64,000 nt of DNA, taken from positions 6,154,501 through 6,218,500 of the forward strand of contig JAQFVV010000030.1 in assembly GCA_028023455.1 (NCBI GenBank), written 5' to 3'. The stretch is from Epiperipatus broadwayi (taxonomy: Eukaryota; Onychophora; Udeonychophora; Euonychophora; Peripatidae). The notes below the pieces were generated by a model, which did not search any database, was not told the DNA's origin, and saw nothing but the letters and a program-made list of their open reading frames with translations. A program made the position numbers and the translations under genes. Shown piece after piece: positions 11,040 to 21,500 of this stretch; position 1 is the first letter of the stretch; every line of letters begins with the position of its first letter.

Positions 11040-12275
11040 AGAATCAGATAACTTATCAAATAAAAAACATTTGATTTGAATAAGCATTTTATAGATGATC
11101 AAGATATAGACTTTGAACATTGTCATATTCGGAAGAATATTTATCATAATGCAACTGGGATGATTAGACTGCATGGCGGTACTAAGAAAATTAAAATTGA
11201 AAAGAGTGTTCACAGGATGATTATATATCTCAAAAATAATTTCCTGTACTTTTCAAGAAGTATTTCTGCAGGTTAAAATGAAAAAAGGGTAATAAAGAAA
11301 AAAAGATTATAGAAGTCATCTAGATTTTGTAAAATTTCATAAAATGTTGCAAACGTTATGGATATAGGAAACCATATAAACTGAAGATTAAGACAACCTC
11401 TCTGCCCCAGAGTGGCCTTATAGCCTCACCTGTATCAATGGATGACAAGGATGCATCAAAGTCCAACTTCCAAGTTATTGTCTTGCAATAAGGAACTAAT
11501 GTATCTAATGGGAAATCTAATATATATATCTTGAGTAATTTGATTTTCCTTAATAAAAAAAAAAAAAAGTTACCAGAAGAAAATAAGAAAATAGGATTAA
11601 ATATAAAAGAAAGACTAAAGTAATGTTCAGTGGATTTTCTCAGAAGTAGAAAATAATGATTAATAATGATGAATTAGAAGTTAATTACAAATAATTTGGA
11701 CATAATATTAATATAGATGGAAACATAATTAATGGAACTAATCATGGAATTAAAATGGGATGGAATGTTTTTGTCAGAAATAGCTTGGTATTTATATGTC
11801 TGAAGAAAAATGTTTCAGAAATAGCTTGGTATTTATATGTCTGAAGAAAAATGTTTTTAAGAGTCCATTTGCCAGTTATACTTTTGGATCTGAAGCTTGT
11901 AAACTTAAAAGAAAAGCAATTTATCTCAGTGAAGTATGAAAGATGGATATCATATGTACAAGAAGAGATGTGTGAGAAATTAAATATATTCCAAACCATT
12001 GAAAGAATTAAGAGACTGAAATGGAGGGGGGCTGAAAATTCTAGGAGAGATGATAATAGGTGGACAATTGAATTTTTAAACTAAATCTCAAAAAATTGTG
12101 AAAGACCTAAAAACACCATGTATGAAATGGATGAAACAAGGAAGTTTGCTGGGTTGTGGAGAAGAGATGCTATAGATTGGAGAAACTGAATTAAACTTGG
12201 AGAGGCCATTCTGCAGTGAATCACTAGTTGTTGAAAATGATGATGAATACATTTCAAGCTTATAGACATCCCATA
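11040..12275 (+). pseudogene. RTE-like LINE, decayed reverse transcriptase and 3' end
   Basis: Frames with many stops spell RTE-type polymerase segments: YHNATGMIRLHGGTKKIKIE near 11140, a NINIDGNIINGT stretch near 11715, and the C-terminal signature ERIKRLKWRG, RRDDNRWT, then FAGLWRRDAIDWRN and IKLGEAILQ at 12000-12215. The final GATGATGA tract resembles RTE tails. A 41-bp tandem duplication (11774-11855) and many indels show it is dead. Confidence 0.75.
11774..11855. repeat. 41-bp tandem duplication inside the LINE relic
   Basis: TCAGAAATAGCTTGGTATTT with its following 21 bases appears twice in tandem (11774-11814, 11815-11855) without visible differences, so it is recent. Confidence 0.85.
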
Positions 12276-12544
12276 TAGTTTAAGATTATTTTTCCTGTAA
12301 GAAAAAGTCTATTAGCATAAACAACAATGTTAATCTAGTACTGCCGTTTATAATATCTAATAGTTAATTAAAAACTTTTGAAGAATATAGATTTATATTG
12401 GAAAATATATGGTTGGGTTGGTGAAGATTATGCTACTTTATGATATATTACACCCTTTATTAAGTTATGCCTGTTTTTGTTGACTTGCTAGTTTAAAGTT
12501 ATATTATTGAAGTTTATAACACTTTAATTATTTGAGGTCGGGCA

Positions 12545-12636
12545 AAGCGTTGGTGGCCGAGTGGTTAGTACAGCTGCCTTACAAGCAGTTGTCCCGGGGT
12601 TCGCTTCCTTGCCGAAACGCTTTGATACATTAAAAG
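12545..12636 (+). mobile_element. tRNA-Val-like SINE
   Basis: A box TGGCCGAGTGG, anticodon-like arm CTGC-CTTACAA-GCAG and B box GGGTTCGCTTCC are clear, ending GCTTTGATACATTAAAA. The 3' stem is changed (CTTGCCG), so it would not fold as a tRNA. Confidence 0.85.
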
Positions 12637-13288
12637 ATCTGTATTCTAACAAAATTTGATTGAGTCATTCTTGACTCTAATGTTCGATTATCTGGTATAC
12701 ATTAATTAAACAGTAACGATTTTATATGCAATCAGATGATCAGAAATAATTAGCAGAGAGTCTGTAGGATAAAATAGAGATTTTTAAAAATATACAATTT
12801 TTATTACTATTTGACTCCTATATAAAATATAAAATATTTACTATTAGAATGTAATAGCTTCCGTCAAATGATTGACATTATGGAATGAGGTTATGGAGTT
12901 GATAGATTTTTTTTTTCTGTGATGAGAATTAAAAATAAACTAAAAGAGAAAATGAATTTTTTTTTTTTTAGGAATAAAATAAAAAAATAAATATTGAGAA
13001 TTATAGAAAGACATATATATATAACTTCTATTCTACCACGCAAAATTTCTCCCTTGTAAGTCAAATTACATATTTATATATCAACTTGCCATGTAGAATA
13101 TTTATTCGTTTTCTGTAAAAGGTATTACTTACAATTATTGCATATCTATATATATTGGCTACAATCATTATCGATACATATAATATGTATATGTAAAAAT
13201 CACTTTCTTCTGTTATATATGTAATGTAAAATCTTCAAAACTGTTATGTTGTAGTATGATTAATATTAATAAAAAATACTTTTGAAAC
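12637..13288. other. A+T-rich spacer, no recognised feature
   Basis: It contains only poly-T and poly-A runs and TA-rich sequence. Confidence 0.35.
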
Positions 13289-13931
13289 TGTGTGTACTCC
13301 AGAAGTTAAAAGTGTTAAATAATTACACGTGAAAGTAAACAAGTTGATTTAATAAAAACGAAAATTAGAAATTACAAATGGTTTTTCATATATATATATA
13401 TTTTATAAAAAGCAAGGTGTAAAACAAGATGGAAGATCCGAATAAATAATTAATTAAATGAAGGATTAAAAATGTAAAGAACAATTTAATTAATTAGTTC
13501 AGAAATGATCCCAGAATGCTTTTGCGAATAAAATTGTTAAGGAATAAACAATAGAACAAAAAGTAGATACAATCTAGCAGGAAAAAGTCAAGTCAGCGTC
13601 AGTCCTGTTTTTCTGAGAGACTTATGTATAGCGTGAATTTCGGAACAGGACCAACGATGGGAGGAGAACTAGATATTCAGGTCTGAAGGTACTAAAGACC
13701 GACCTAGGGTAATTATACAGACTATACCTGTCTTAATATTATTTTTGTAAGCCTTACAGGTGCTAGTAAACTAATTATAATCCTGTTTATAAATGCTTGT
13801 TAATTTTTATACTAATAAAATCTTGTATCTGTTAAGTGAGATATCTTAATTTCATGCAAGAGAGTAATAGTTACTTGGATTGGGTGTGTTTGATTATTTC
13901 TCATAAGTAACATTAAATCAAGTACATCACA
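13289..13931 (+). mobile_element. Probable 5' LTR of Ty3/gypsy element
   Basis: The right edge is fixed by the primer-binding site just downstream. TGTGTGTAC at 13289 and GTACATCACA ending at 13931 would be the inverted TG...CA ends. TTTATAAAT (near 13786) and AATAAA (near 13813) are candidate promoter and poly(A) signals. With no 3' LTR present the left edge is a guess. Confidence 0.45.
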
Positions 13932-13935
13932 ATTT

Positions 13936-13950
13936 TGGCGCAGTCAGGAG
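13936..13950 (+). promoter_or_regulatory. Primer-binding site of Ty3/gypsy element
   Basis: TGGCGCAGTCAGGAG starts with the TGG that pairs to a tRNA CCA end and closely resembles the TGGCGCAGTC-type sites (tRNA-Ser primed) of fly 17.6/297 elements. It lies 4 nt after the presumed LTR end. Confidence 0.65.
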
Positions 13951-14028
13951 AAAACCTGTTTTTCAAGCTTTATGAAAGAAGTACACCAAACAATAATTCA
14001 GAAGTCGGTGAGTTATTAAAGAATTAAA

Positions 14029-14763
14029 ATGTCGATAGGACAAGCTAATATATCGGAATTTGGGATAGATAATCCGCACGAATGGCCCTTTTATGTGCTT
14101 CATTTGCAAAATTATTTTAAGTTAAATAATATTATTGAAAATGACAGGGAAGTAGCAGCGTTATTATGTTTGTCAGGTAGAAAAGTTATTGAAATAGTAA
14201 GAAAATTGTATAATGGACAAGTTACGGATAGCAGTAACTATGATGAACTGGTTCAAAGACTAACAGATTATTTTAGCCCAAGACCATCGAAGTATTTAGC
14301 TAGGTTAAAATTGAGAAACCGCAAACAAGACAAACTCGAATCGATTAAAGAATATGATATTGTTCTATGCCAATCAAAGAATTGTGAATATGGCAACTTT
14401 GTGGAACAAATTCTTATTGATCAGTTATTATGGGGAATGAAGGACGATAAATTGCGTCAATTGTTATTAATTGAAACTCAGATAACATATGAAGGTGCTA
14501 TTCAAAAGGGAATAGTATACGAATCAGTGGTAGAACAAGCTTTAGCTTTGTCAAATAGAATGAAGGAAAACTCTAGGAATAATATTTTTAAAATAGAGAA
14601 AAAGTATAAGGATTGTACTAAAGAAGGGAAAAGTTTCGAAATAAAATGTTTTTGTTGTGGAAAAGTAGGTCATTTGTCTAAAAGCTGCAAATGGAGGAAC
14701 GAAAAATGTTACAACTGTGGGGGCAAAGGTCATTTAGCAGCACTGTGCAAAAAAACTAAATGA
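14029..14763 (+). CDS. Ty3/gypsy Gag protein with two zinc knuckles
   Basis: A 244-residue capsid-nucleocapsid protein. The N-terminal two-thirds are helical Gag-like sequence (FSPRPSKYLARLKLRNRKQ is typical of this clade). Two CCHC knuckles at residues 207-220 (CFCCGKVGHLSKSC) and 227-240 (CYNCGGKGHLAALC) bind the RNA. The ATG lies about 80 nt after the primer-binding site. It ends at TGA 14761-14763, but the same frame stays open into pol, so the element may have been a single gag-pol reading frame with this TGA as a mutation or a readthrough site. Confidence 0.85.
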   Translation: MSIGQANISEFGIDNPHEWPFYVLHLQNYFKLNNIIENDREVAALLCLSGRKVIEIVRKLYNGQVTDSSNYDELVQRLTDYFSPRPSKYLARLKLRNRKQDKLESIKEYDIVLCQSKNCEYGNFVEQILIDQLLWGMKDDKLRQLLLIETQITYEGAIQKGIVYESVVEQALALSNRMKENSRNNIFKIEKKYKDCTKEGKSFEIKCFCCGKVGHLSKSCKWRNEKCYNCGGKGHLAALCKKTK

Positions 14764-16857
14764 AAACCTGAATATGGTAAAGATCAGAAACAGTGGAAAA
14801 CAGTAATTAAAAGAAATATCTTAAAAAATGAGCCGGATCAATTAATGCTAGAGGTTAAGTTAAGTAACAAAAGAGTAGAAATGGAAATAGATAGTGGGTC
14901 AGGAATTTCGTTAATATCTATGAAAAAGTGGAAGGAAATATCCACAGAGAGCCCTCAGATTAAAATACAGAAAGCTAACATTAACGTTAGAGATGTAAAA
15001 GGGAACCCGATCAAGTTAATTGGGAAATCCAAAGTAATAGTTGGTTTTAAAAATAAAAACTACAAATTACCTATATATATAGTAGATAAAGATATTAGTC
15101 CGTTAATAGGAAGAAACTGGTTCAAAGACTTAGGCATTAAATTTAATATAGTTAAAAAGGTCTCAGTTGAAAAAGAAATGATAGAGTTATATCCAAATTT
15201 ATTTACCGAAGATTTAGGTTTGATAAAATCAAAGCCCATTGACTTGCACTTAAATGAAAATGCTAAACCGGTTATTTGTAAACCGAGAAAAATACCGTTT
15301 GCCCAAAGGCAGTTAATAGAGGAAAAAATAGAAGCATTAGTTAAAAAAGACGTGTTATCCCCAATCGAGGAGGCAGATTGGGCCATGCTGATTGTTGTGT
15401 TAACAAAACCAGATGGAAAAATTAGGCTGTGTGGAGATTATAGAACAACAATAAATAAGTATCTTAATAAAGGACCTTACCTGGTGCCGAATGTACGTGA
15501 GATTCTCAGTAATCTAGCTAAAGCAAAAAATTTTGCGAAATTGGATTTCAATTCGGCATATCACCAACTAAAAGTTACGGATGATACAGCTCGGTTATTG
15601 GCAATTACAACCCCTTTTGGATTATTGAAATGTAATCGTCTCCCTTTTGGAATTACATCAGCTGCAAACATATTTCAAGCAAAAATAAATTCAATATTAC
15701 AAGGCTTGGAAGGAGTGATGCCATATTATGATGACATTTTGGTTACTGCAACATCACCGGAGAAATTAAGAAGTAAAATTCAGGAAGTATGCGAGAAACT
15801 AAATAATGCAGGGGTAAAATTAAATGTTAAAAAATGCGTTTGGGAAACTGAAGAATTAAAGTTTTTAGGCCATCTTATTTCAGAAAAAGGGAAAAGTCCA
15901 TTAACTGATAAAATTAGGGCAGTCAAAGATGTTCCAAGCCCAATAAATGTCAAGCAACTTCAAGCTTTTATAGGTTTGATTAATTTTTTCGAACCGTTTC
16001 TAAAGAACAAAGCGATGGTCGCAACTCCCCTATACGAACTGCTACGCAAAGATCAGAAATGGATTTGGAATACCAAACATGAAAAAGTGTTTAAAGCAGT
16101 TAAGGAATCGTTAACCTCTAGTAGCTTGTTAGTGCATTTTGATAGCAACAAAGACATCACTATTATTACAGATGCATCACAATACGGAATCGGAGCAGTT
16201 TTAGCGCATCAAATAGACGGTCATGAACGTCCTGTAGCTTATGCTACTCGGACTTTGTCTAAAGCTGAAAAAAATTATAGTCAGCTGGACAAAGAAGCTT
16301 TGGCAGTTATGTTTGCTGTGAAAAAATTTCACCAGTTTATTTATGGATGAAAATTTGAATTAGTAACAGATCACAAACCTTTGTTAGGGATTATAGGAAA
16401 AGATCGTCCGATGCCAGAGCATTTAAGTCCACGCATGCTCAGATGGGCTAATACACTTACTGTTTACGATTTCAATCTAAAATATCAAAAAGGAAAGATA
16501 ATTTCTCATGCGGACGCTCTATCCAGAGTGCCCGGAAATAATGACAACTATGAAACTGATGTGGAAGTTAATAAAATTGACAATATGAAATCACAAGTCA
16601 TAAATAGTAAAGTAGTTCAGACATGGACAAATGAAAATGATGGGTATGCATTGCTTAGGAAATGGATAAGCAAAGGTTGGCCTAATAGAAAACCTGAAAA
16701 TTTAGCAATGGGGTTTTGGGTCAATAGAGACCAATTGTTGGTCTGTAAAGGGTGTATTAATATGGGAGAAAAACATAAAATGATTTATAATTTAATCTCT
16801 ATATTAAATCCTAGCCAGTTTTTAATATCTTATAGCAGTACTTCTCAAAATTTTTGA
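14764..16857 (+). pseudogene. Ty3/gypsy pol: protease, reverse transcriptase, RNase H; integrase lost
   Basis: In the Gag frame: aspartic protease with DSGSG at 14890; reverse transcriptase with LPFGITSA and catalytic YYDDILV (YDD at 15727-15735); RNase H with TDASQYGIGAV (Asp codon at 16171) and DKEALAVMFAVKKF; then HADALSRVP. A TGA at 16348-16350 interrupts RNase H, where related elements have Arg (probably CGA to TGA). Similarity stops after KGCINMGEK near 16773, before the integrase. The remaining tail to 16857 runs into a hAT insertion at 16836 and is not element-coding. The clade looks Mag-like; that is my inference. Confidence 0.85.
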
Positions 16858-17238
16858 TATGAGAGCCCCTGAAAAACAATAATATAATTCCTAGCCTCCA
16901 TTGACTAACAATGTATTTATAAAGTAACATATATATTGTTATCTCGTAAATTAACGTCTGCGTGACATCTGACAAACTTAATCCATCAATTTTGAAAATA
17001 ATGACAACATTTTGACGAACAATTTTTACCTGATCGGAATATTATCTAATATTCAATTAAAAAATGAACTTATTTTCTTTTTACAAGATTGCAAATGTGA
17101 TTAGCTCTGTCTTTATATACCAATTTGTTTTTGCCGGCAACTTTCATTCATTACCAATGGAGCTCTCCTCCCCCTCCCCGACACAAAAAGTTCTAAGGGC
17201 CCCCTGAGGAGGTGCACCTCACACTTTAAGAAGCACTG
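16836..17238. mobile_element. Non-autonomous hAT element with perfect 8-bp target duplication
   Basis: It is 403 bp. TCTTATAG at 16828-16835 and 17239-17246 flanks ends CAGTACTTCTCAAA and (complement of right end) CAGTGCTTCTTAAA. The 8-bp duplication and CAGTG-type termini define hAT. No transposase frame is present. It sits beside the 3' break of the Ty3 element. Confidence 0.88.
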
Positions 17239-17246
17239 TCTTATAG

Positions 17247-17917
17247 CATCTTATAGTTAATACCATAAATATAATACTACAATGTATTAAAAACCAGCTT
17301 GAATTTAATATATAGATTACATTGTAAATTATCTCTGTTTTTTAACTTTTTATATATAAATGATTGTTGTAACATCTTGATAACTTTTTTCATATTTATT
17401 TATCATCGTTTATTGAATTTATTACTTAATAATTAGTTCTGATGCCTACATGATGTGTATGACACATATATGCTCTCGTATTGTACGTTCTTTCAATGTA
17501 TAGGGTGTGTATATATGTGTGTGCGTTAACAGAATTATTGATTTCAAGAAGCCTCTTGCCAATGATTAAATTATAAGGAAACATGATTGTCTGCTAATTG
17601 CTTTGCGAGATAAAAAGATAAACAGCCTTTAAATAGCATATACTAAGGCAAGGCTTTTTCAATTGCTAAAAGATAAAGATTTGAACAGTTTTTTATCCTT
17701 GTTTTTTTAATTCTGATTTTACCCTCTAAAAATAATTAGATTTCTAATTATCAAGCTCTGATTGGTTTTATTTGACCAAGATTGTGTTGTAGCAGGCAAG
17801 TTTTCTGCTATCACACTGTAAAATCTTTTTAGATACAAAGCAGTTCATTATTATATACATTGCTTTTCGTTAAATCTTTAATAAAAAATAAGGTAACTTA
17901 CATTTTTGTTGTTATAG
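17247..17917. other. A+T-rich spacer, no recognised feature
   Basis: I recognise nothing in it. Confidence 0.35.
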
Positions 17918-17928
17918 AACAGTAATTG

Positions 17929-18247
17929 CAGATATAGGGGATTTGAACTCAGACTTTCAAGCAACCTTCAACTATCCACACTATCTCATACTATTGATAT
18001 ACATGACTACACACATGTAGCAAAGATAAATAATCACCAATATATGTAGTTGGTCCCACTGATGAGTGCTGGTTCAGCACGAAATATGTATATTGGTGAT
18101 TATTTATCTTTTCTACATGTGTGTGGTCATGTGTATCAGTAGTATGAGATAGTGTGGATAATTGAAGGTTGCTTGAAAGTCCGAGTTCAAATCCCCTATA
18201 TTTACAATTAAGTTCCAGGTATACGAATGCCTGTATTTCAAATCTAA
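17929..18247. mobile_element. Family A foldback with intact hammerhead motif, 11-bp target duplication
   Basis: AACAGTAATTG at 17918-17928 and 18248-18258 flanks 319 bp of inverted arms. Both outer ends carry the B-box-like sequence (GAGTTCAAATCC on the plus strand at right; its complement at left). The plus-strand arm holds the hammerhead at 18055-18096; the minus-strand arm stops before the core. Confidence 0.88.
18055..18096 (+). ncRNA. Hammerhead ribozyme motif (family A)
   Basis: In order: helix I strand CCCA, core CTGATGA, helix II GTGCTG-GTT-CAGCAC (six perfect pairs), core GAA, helix III strand ATATGTAT (near-palindrome), cleavable A, helix I strand TTGG. All invariant hammerhead positions (CUGANGA, GAA, A15.1-U16.1, H17) are present. 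Helix I has one mismatch. Cleavage would fall after TATGTATA. It would lie in the paramyosin transcript only if an exon exists further upstream, as expected. Confidence 0.75.
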
Positions 18248-18503
18248 AACAGTAATTGGTAAATTAGAACAACAATGGTGGGGGGGGGGGGTAGTTCAGA
18301 TTAACTGACTTTTAACAATATTTAAATGTTGGTATCTCTTGTGATAGATTCTAATTTTTAAAATGCTCGTTATATTGCATAAAATGAAACGGAATATTAC
18401 TAATATAACTATATTTCATTAAAAAAAAAAAAAACTATTTAAAAGAAAAATTTCTAATAAATTCCAGGTTTTAATTTATTGTATATATTTTTCAAACTTT
18501 CAG

Positions 18504-18590
18504 ATTGAGAGAGAACGTTCTGATCTCGCCGTTCAGCTCGTCACCATCCATGATCGTTTGGAGGAAGCCGAAGGAACCACCGATGCCCAG
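18504..18590 (+). CDS. Prm: Paramyosin exon a (29 codons)
   Basis: This exon follows a pyrimidine-rich stretch ending in CAG and is followed by GTAAAT. It is 87 nt, phase 0 at both ends, and encodes [11 protein letters not shown]... through ...[10 protein letters not shown], the N-terminal part of the paramyosin rod just after the usual head region. The preceding exon (family pattern LEDKIRLL...RELRQR) could not be found in the 18.5 kb to the left, so the upstream intron is either longer than that or the exon is too short to see. Confidence 0.93.
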
Positions 18591-21500
18591 GTAAATTAAT
18601 TTTGCTATTCTTTTCTTACACATAATAGCTTATCAGAAGATATTTGAAATGTATTTATTTCAAATACACCATTTCACATATTTACTAAAATTATTGATTG
18701 ATCGATTTCTTATTTAATATGATTAGTTGACATTTTATAAATTCTACAAATCCTAAAAACCATTCCAATAAGCTACACTATTTATTTTAGTTCTTGACTT
18801 ATAAATATATTATTTATTCAAATAACATTTTCATATTTTTTAAATAAATAAAATACCTATTAATGATGTTAGTGACGCCATGGCAGAATTTTAGTTATTC
18901 GGATCTTTTAGCATTTAATGCAAGGCAGGGTTGTGATAGATTTTGGCATCTATTTTTACTTTTTATCAAGGAATTTTATTCGTTATAGTCTGCTTCTACT
19001 TTAAACAGGAAACACCACATGCTACAATAAGTTTTATATTTAAAATTTTAGAAACTCAAAAACACATTTTTTTTATAAGTCATTGTAAATTTTATTTAGA
19101 AAAAAATTAATACTTTAATGTGCTAAATATTGTTATTTTATTAGCTTATTTTCCTGCTATAAACAACCATAGCTTATGAATGCACTGATGGATATTTAAG
19201 TCAGCAATAATTTAGTTCCTGGAATGTCATCTAATAATCATTAAATGAATCATACAGTAGGCTATGAATGAAATTGGAGATAATATTAAAATTGGCACGT
19301 GATTTTCTCAAATCAGAATTATCTGTATTAAATAGAAATGTCTTTCTGTTTTTATTTTAGAACCCACTATACATATGTTCAGTAATCTTATATAAATGGA
19401 ATACAAAGATAGATCATTTTCTTATAAGATAAAATCATATCAGCACATGATCACCATATTTTATGGCACTACTGTATGGAGAGTTTTGCCTGTTTAAAAT
19501 CATATCATTTTAAGCTTAATAATTTCTACAAAATAATTTGATAGTTGAGAAATTTTATTTTATAATATTCAGCTTATACAGATGTCTAAAAGATTTTACA
19601 TAATTAAACATCCAAATCATATTGCAATAAAATACAGTGAATTTTCAATCCATTATTTTTCAAGGAACCTGAAATATAAATGATTGATATGTAAAAATGA
19701 TAGAATGTAAACATAATAAAGTTATAGATAAAAAGCAATTTAATGATTATTCATTAAAATTCAATTATGCAAATTATAATTTAGCCATTAGTTTTAGCTA
19801 CAAATCAGATATTCCATACTTTCTGTTTGCTAAATATGTGAGAACTATATTATATGTATAACATTAATACAATAATTAATTATATATGTTAAAAAGATTA
19901 AGATTAATATTACTTATCTACATACATTAGATTTTTAAAAGAAATAAACTTATCTAACTATTAATTTATTATAATAAATAAGTAATTTAGATTGCGCTTT
20001 ATGCAAAAAAGTGAAGCTTGGAAAACTAGTATTTTATTATAATAAATAAATAGACATTTATTAGGTTATGACAAATTTTATCATTTTAATTCTTTCTGAA
20101 AATGTTAATACTTTTAGCAGAAAGTTGAAAACAAAACAAAAACATCTCTTATTTAAATTACAAAAAAAAAATCAAATCAGATGTCACATGATCTAATTTA
20201 AACAACACTTATTTAAATTTATTTGAATTTATGTAACACTTATTTAAATTTGCAGCAAAATGATTATTAATATTAATAAAATAAAAATTTTAATTCAAAT
20301 ATCTCAGAGCAATAATTTATCAATGATATATGTTGCTGTCTTTGCAAAATAATATATGCATATTTCAATAACATGTATTTCTTTATAATTCTCAATTTAG
20401 GGTCAATGACAAAAGATAATGGATAACAAAAAATGATACATGTACATTCAATGGATCATAAACTTATTAAATTCATATCAAGTCATGAAATGCAATTTTT
20501 AGTAAATAATTTTTTTGCAGATTCCAAACTGAAAATTAAAAACAAAATGTGGATTAAAAATAATAGCACATTTATAAATATAATGATTATGATAGAATGA
20601 CAGCCTGTTAAGCTAAATTGCGCAGACGCTGTGAGAATGTTGTTAATAAATGAATACCTTCGAACAACCACATGATATAGTATTTATATAAGAGTAAAAG
20701 GAATCCCCTCTTACTCCTACAACTCAAATGTTTATATATGAGCAAATCTAAAGTAGTTGTAACGAAGGCGTGACTACATAATATTCCTTTTACTCTTATA
20801 TAAATACTATATCATGTGGTTGTTCGAAGGTATTCATTTATTAACAACATTCTCACAGCGTCTGCGCAATTTAGCTTAACAGGCTGTCATTCTATCATAA
20901 TTATAATCGCACGCAAGACGTTATAAAATAAATGCTTATTCGTATATGATTTAGTTTCGTTTGGAGTGGCGTTCAGTAAATTCTAGAAAATTTCATTCGC
21001 GCCATTCATACAGACATTATATATAGTAATTTAAAGTGACTATTATGAAGTCACGCCTTCGTTATAACTACTTTAGATTTGCTCATATATAAATATTTGA
21101 GTTGTAGGAGTAAGAGGGGATTCCTTTTACTCTTATATAAATACTATATCATGTGGTTGTTCGAAGGTATTCATTTATTAACAACATTCTCACAGCGTCT
21201 GCGCAATTTAGCTTAACAGGCTGTCATTCTATCATAATTATAATCGCACGCAAGTCGTTATAAAATAAATGCTTATTCATATATGATTTAGTTTCGTTTG
21301 GAGTGGCGTTCAGTAAATTCTAGAAAATTTCATTCGCGCCATTCATACAGACATTATATATAGTAATTTAAATGTGACTATTATGTAGTCACGCCTTCGT
21401 TACAACTACTTTATATTTGCTCATATATAAACATTTGAGTTGTAGGAGTAAGAGGGGATTCCTTTTACTCTTATATAAATACTATATCATGTGGTTGTTC

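Noticed and set aside
12545-12636. Functional tRNA-Val gene
   Set aside because: A and B boxes are good, but the acceptor stem does not pair, there is an A-rich tail, and many related copies with target duplications exist; it is a SINE.
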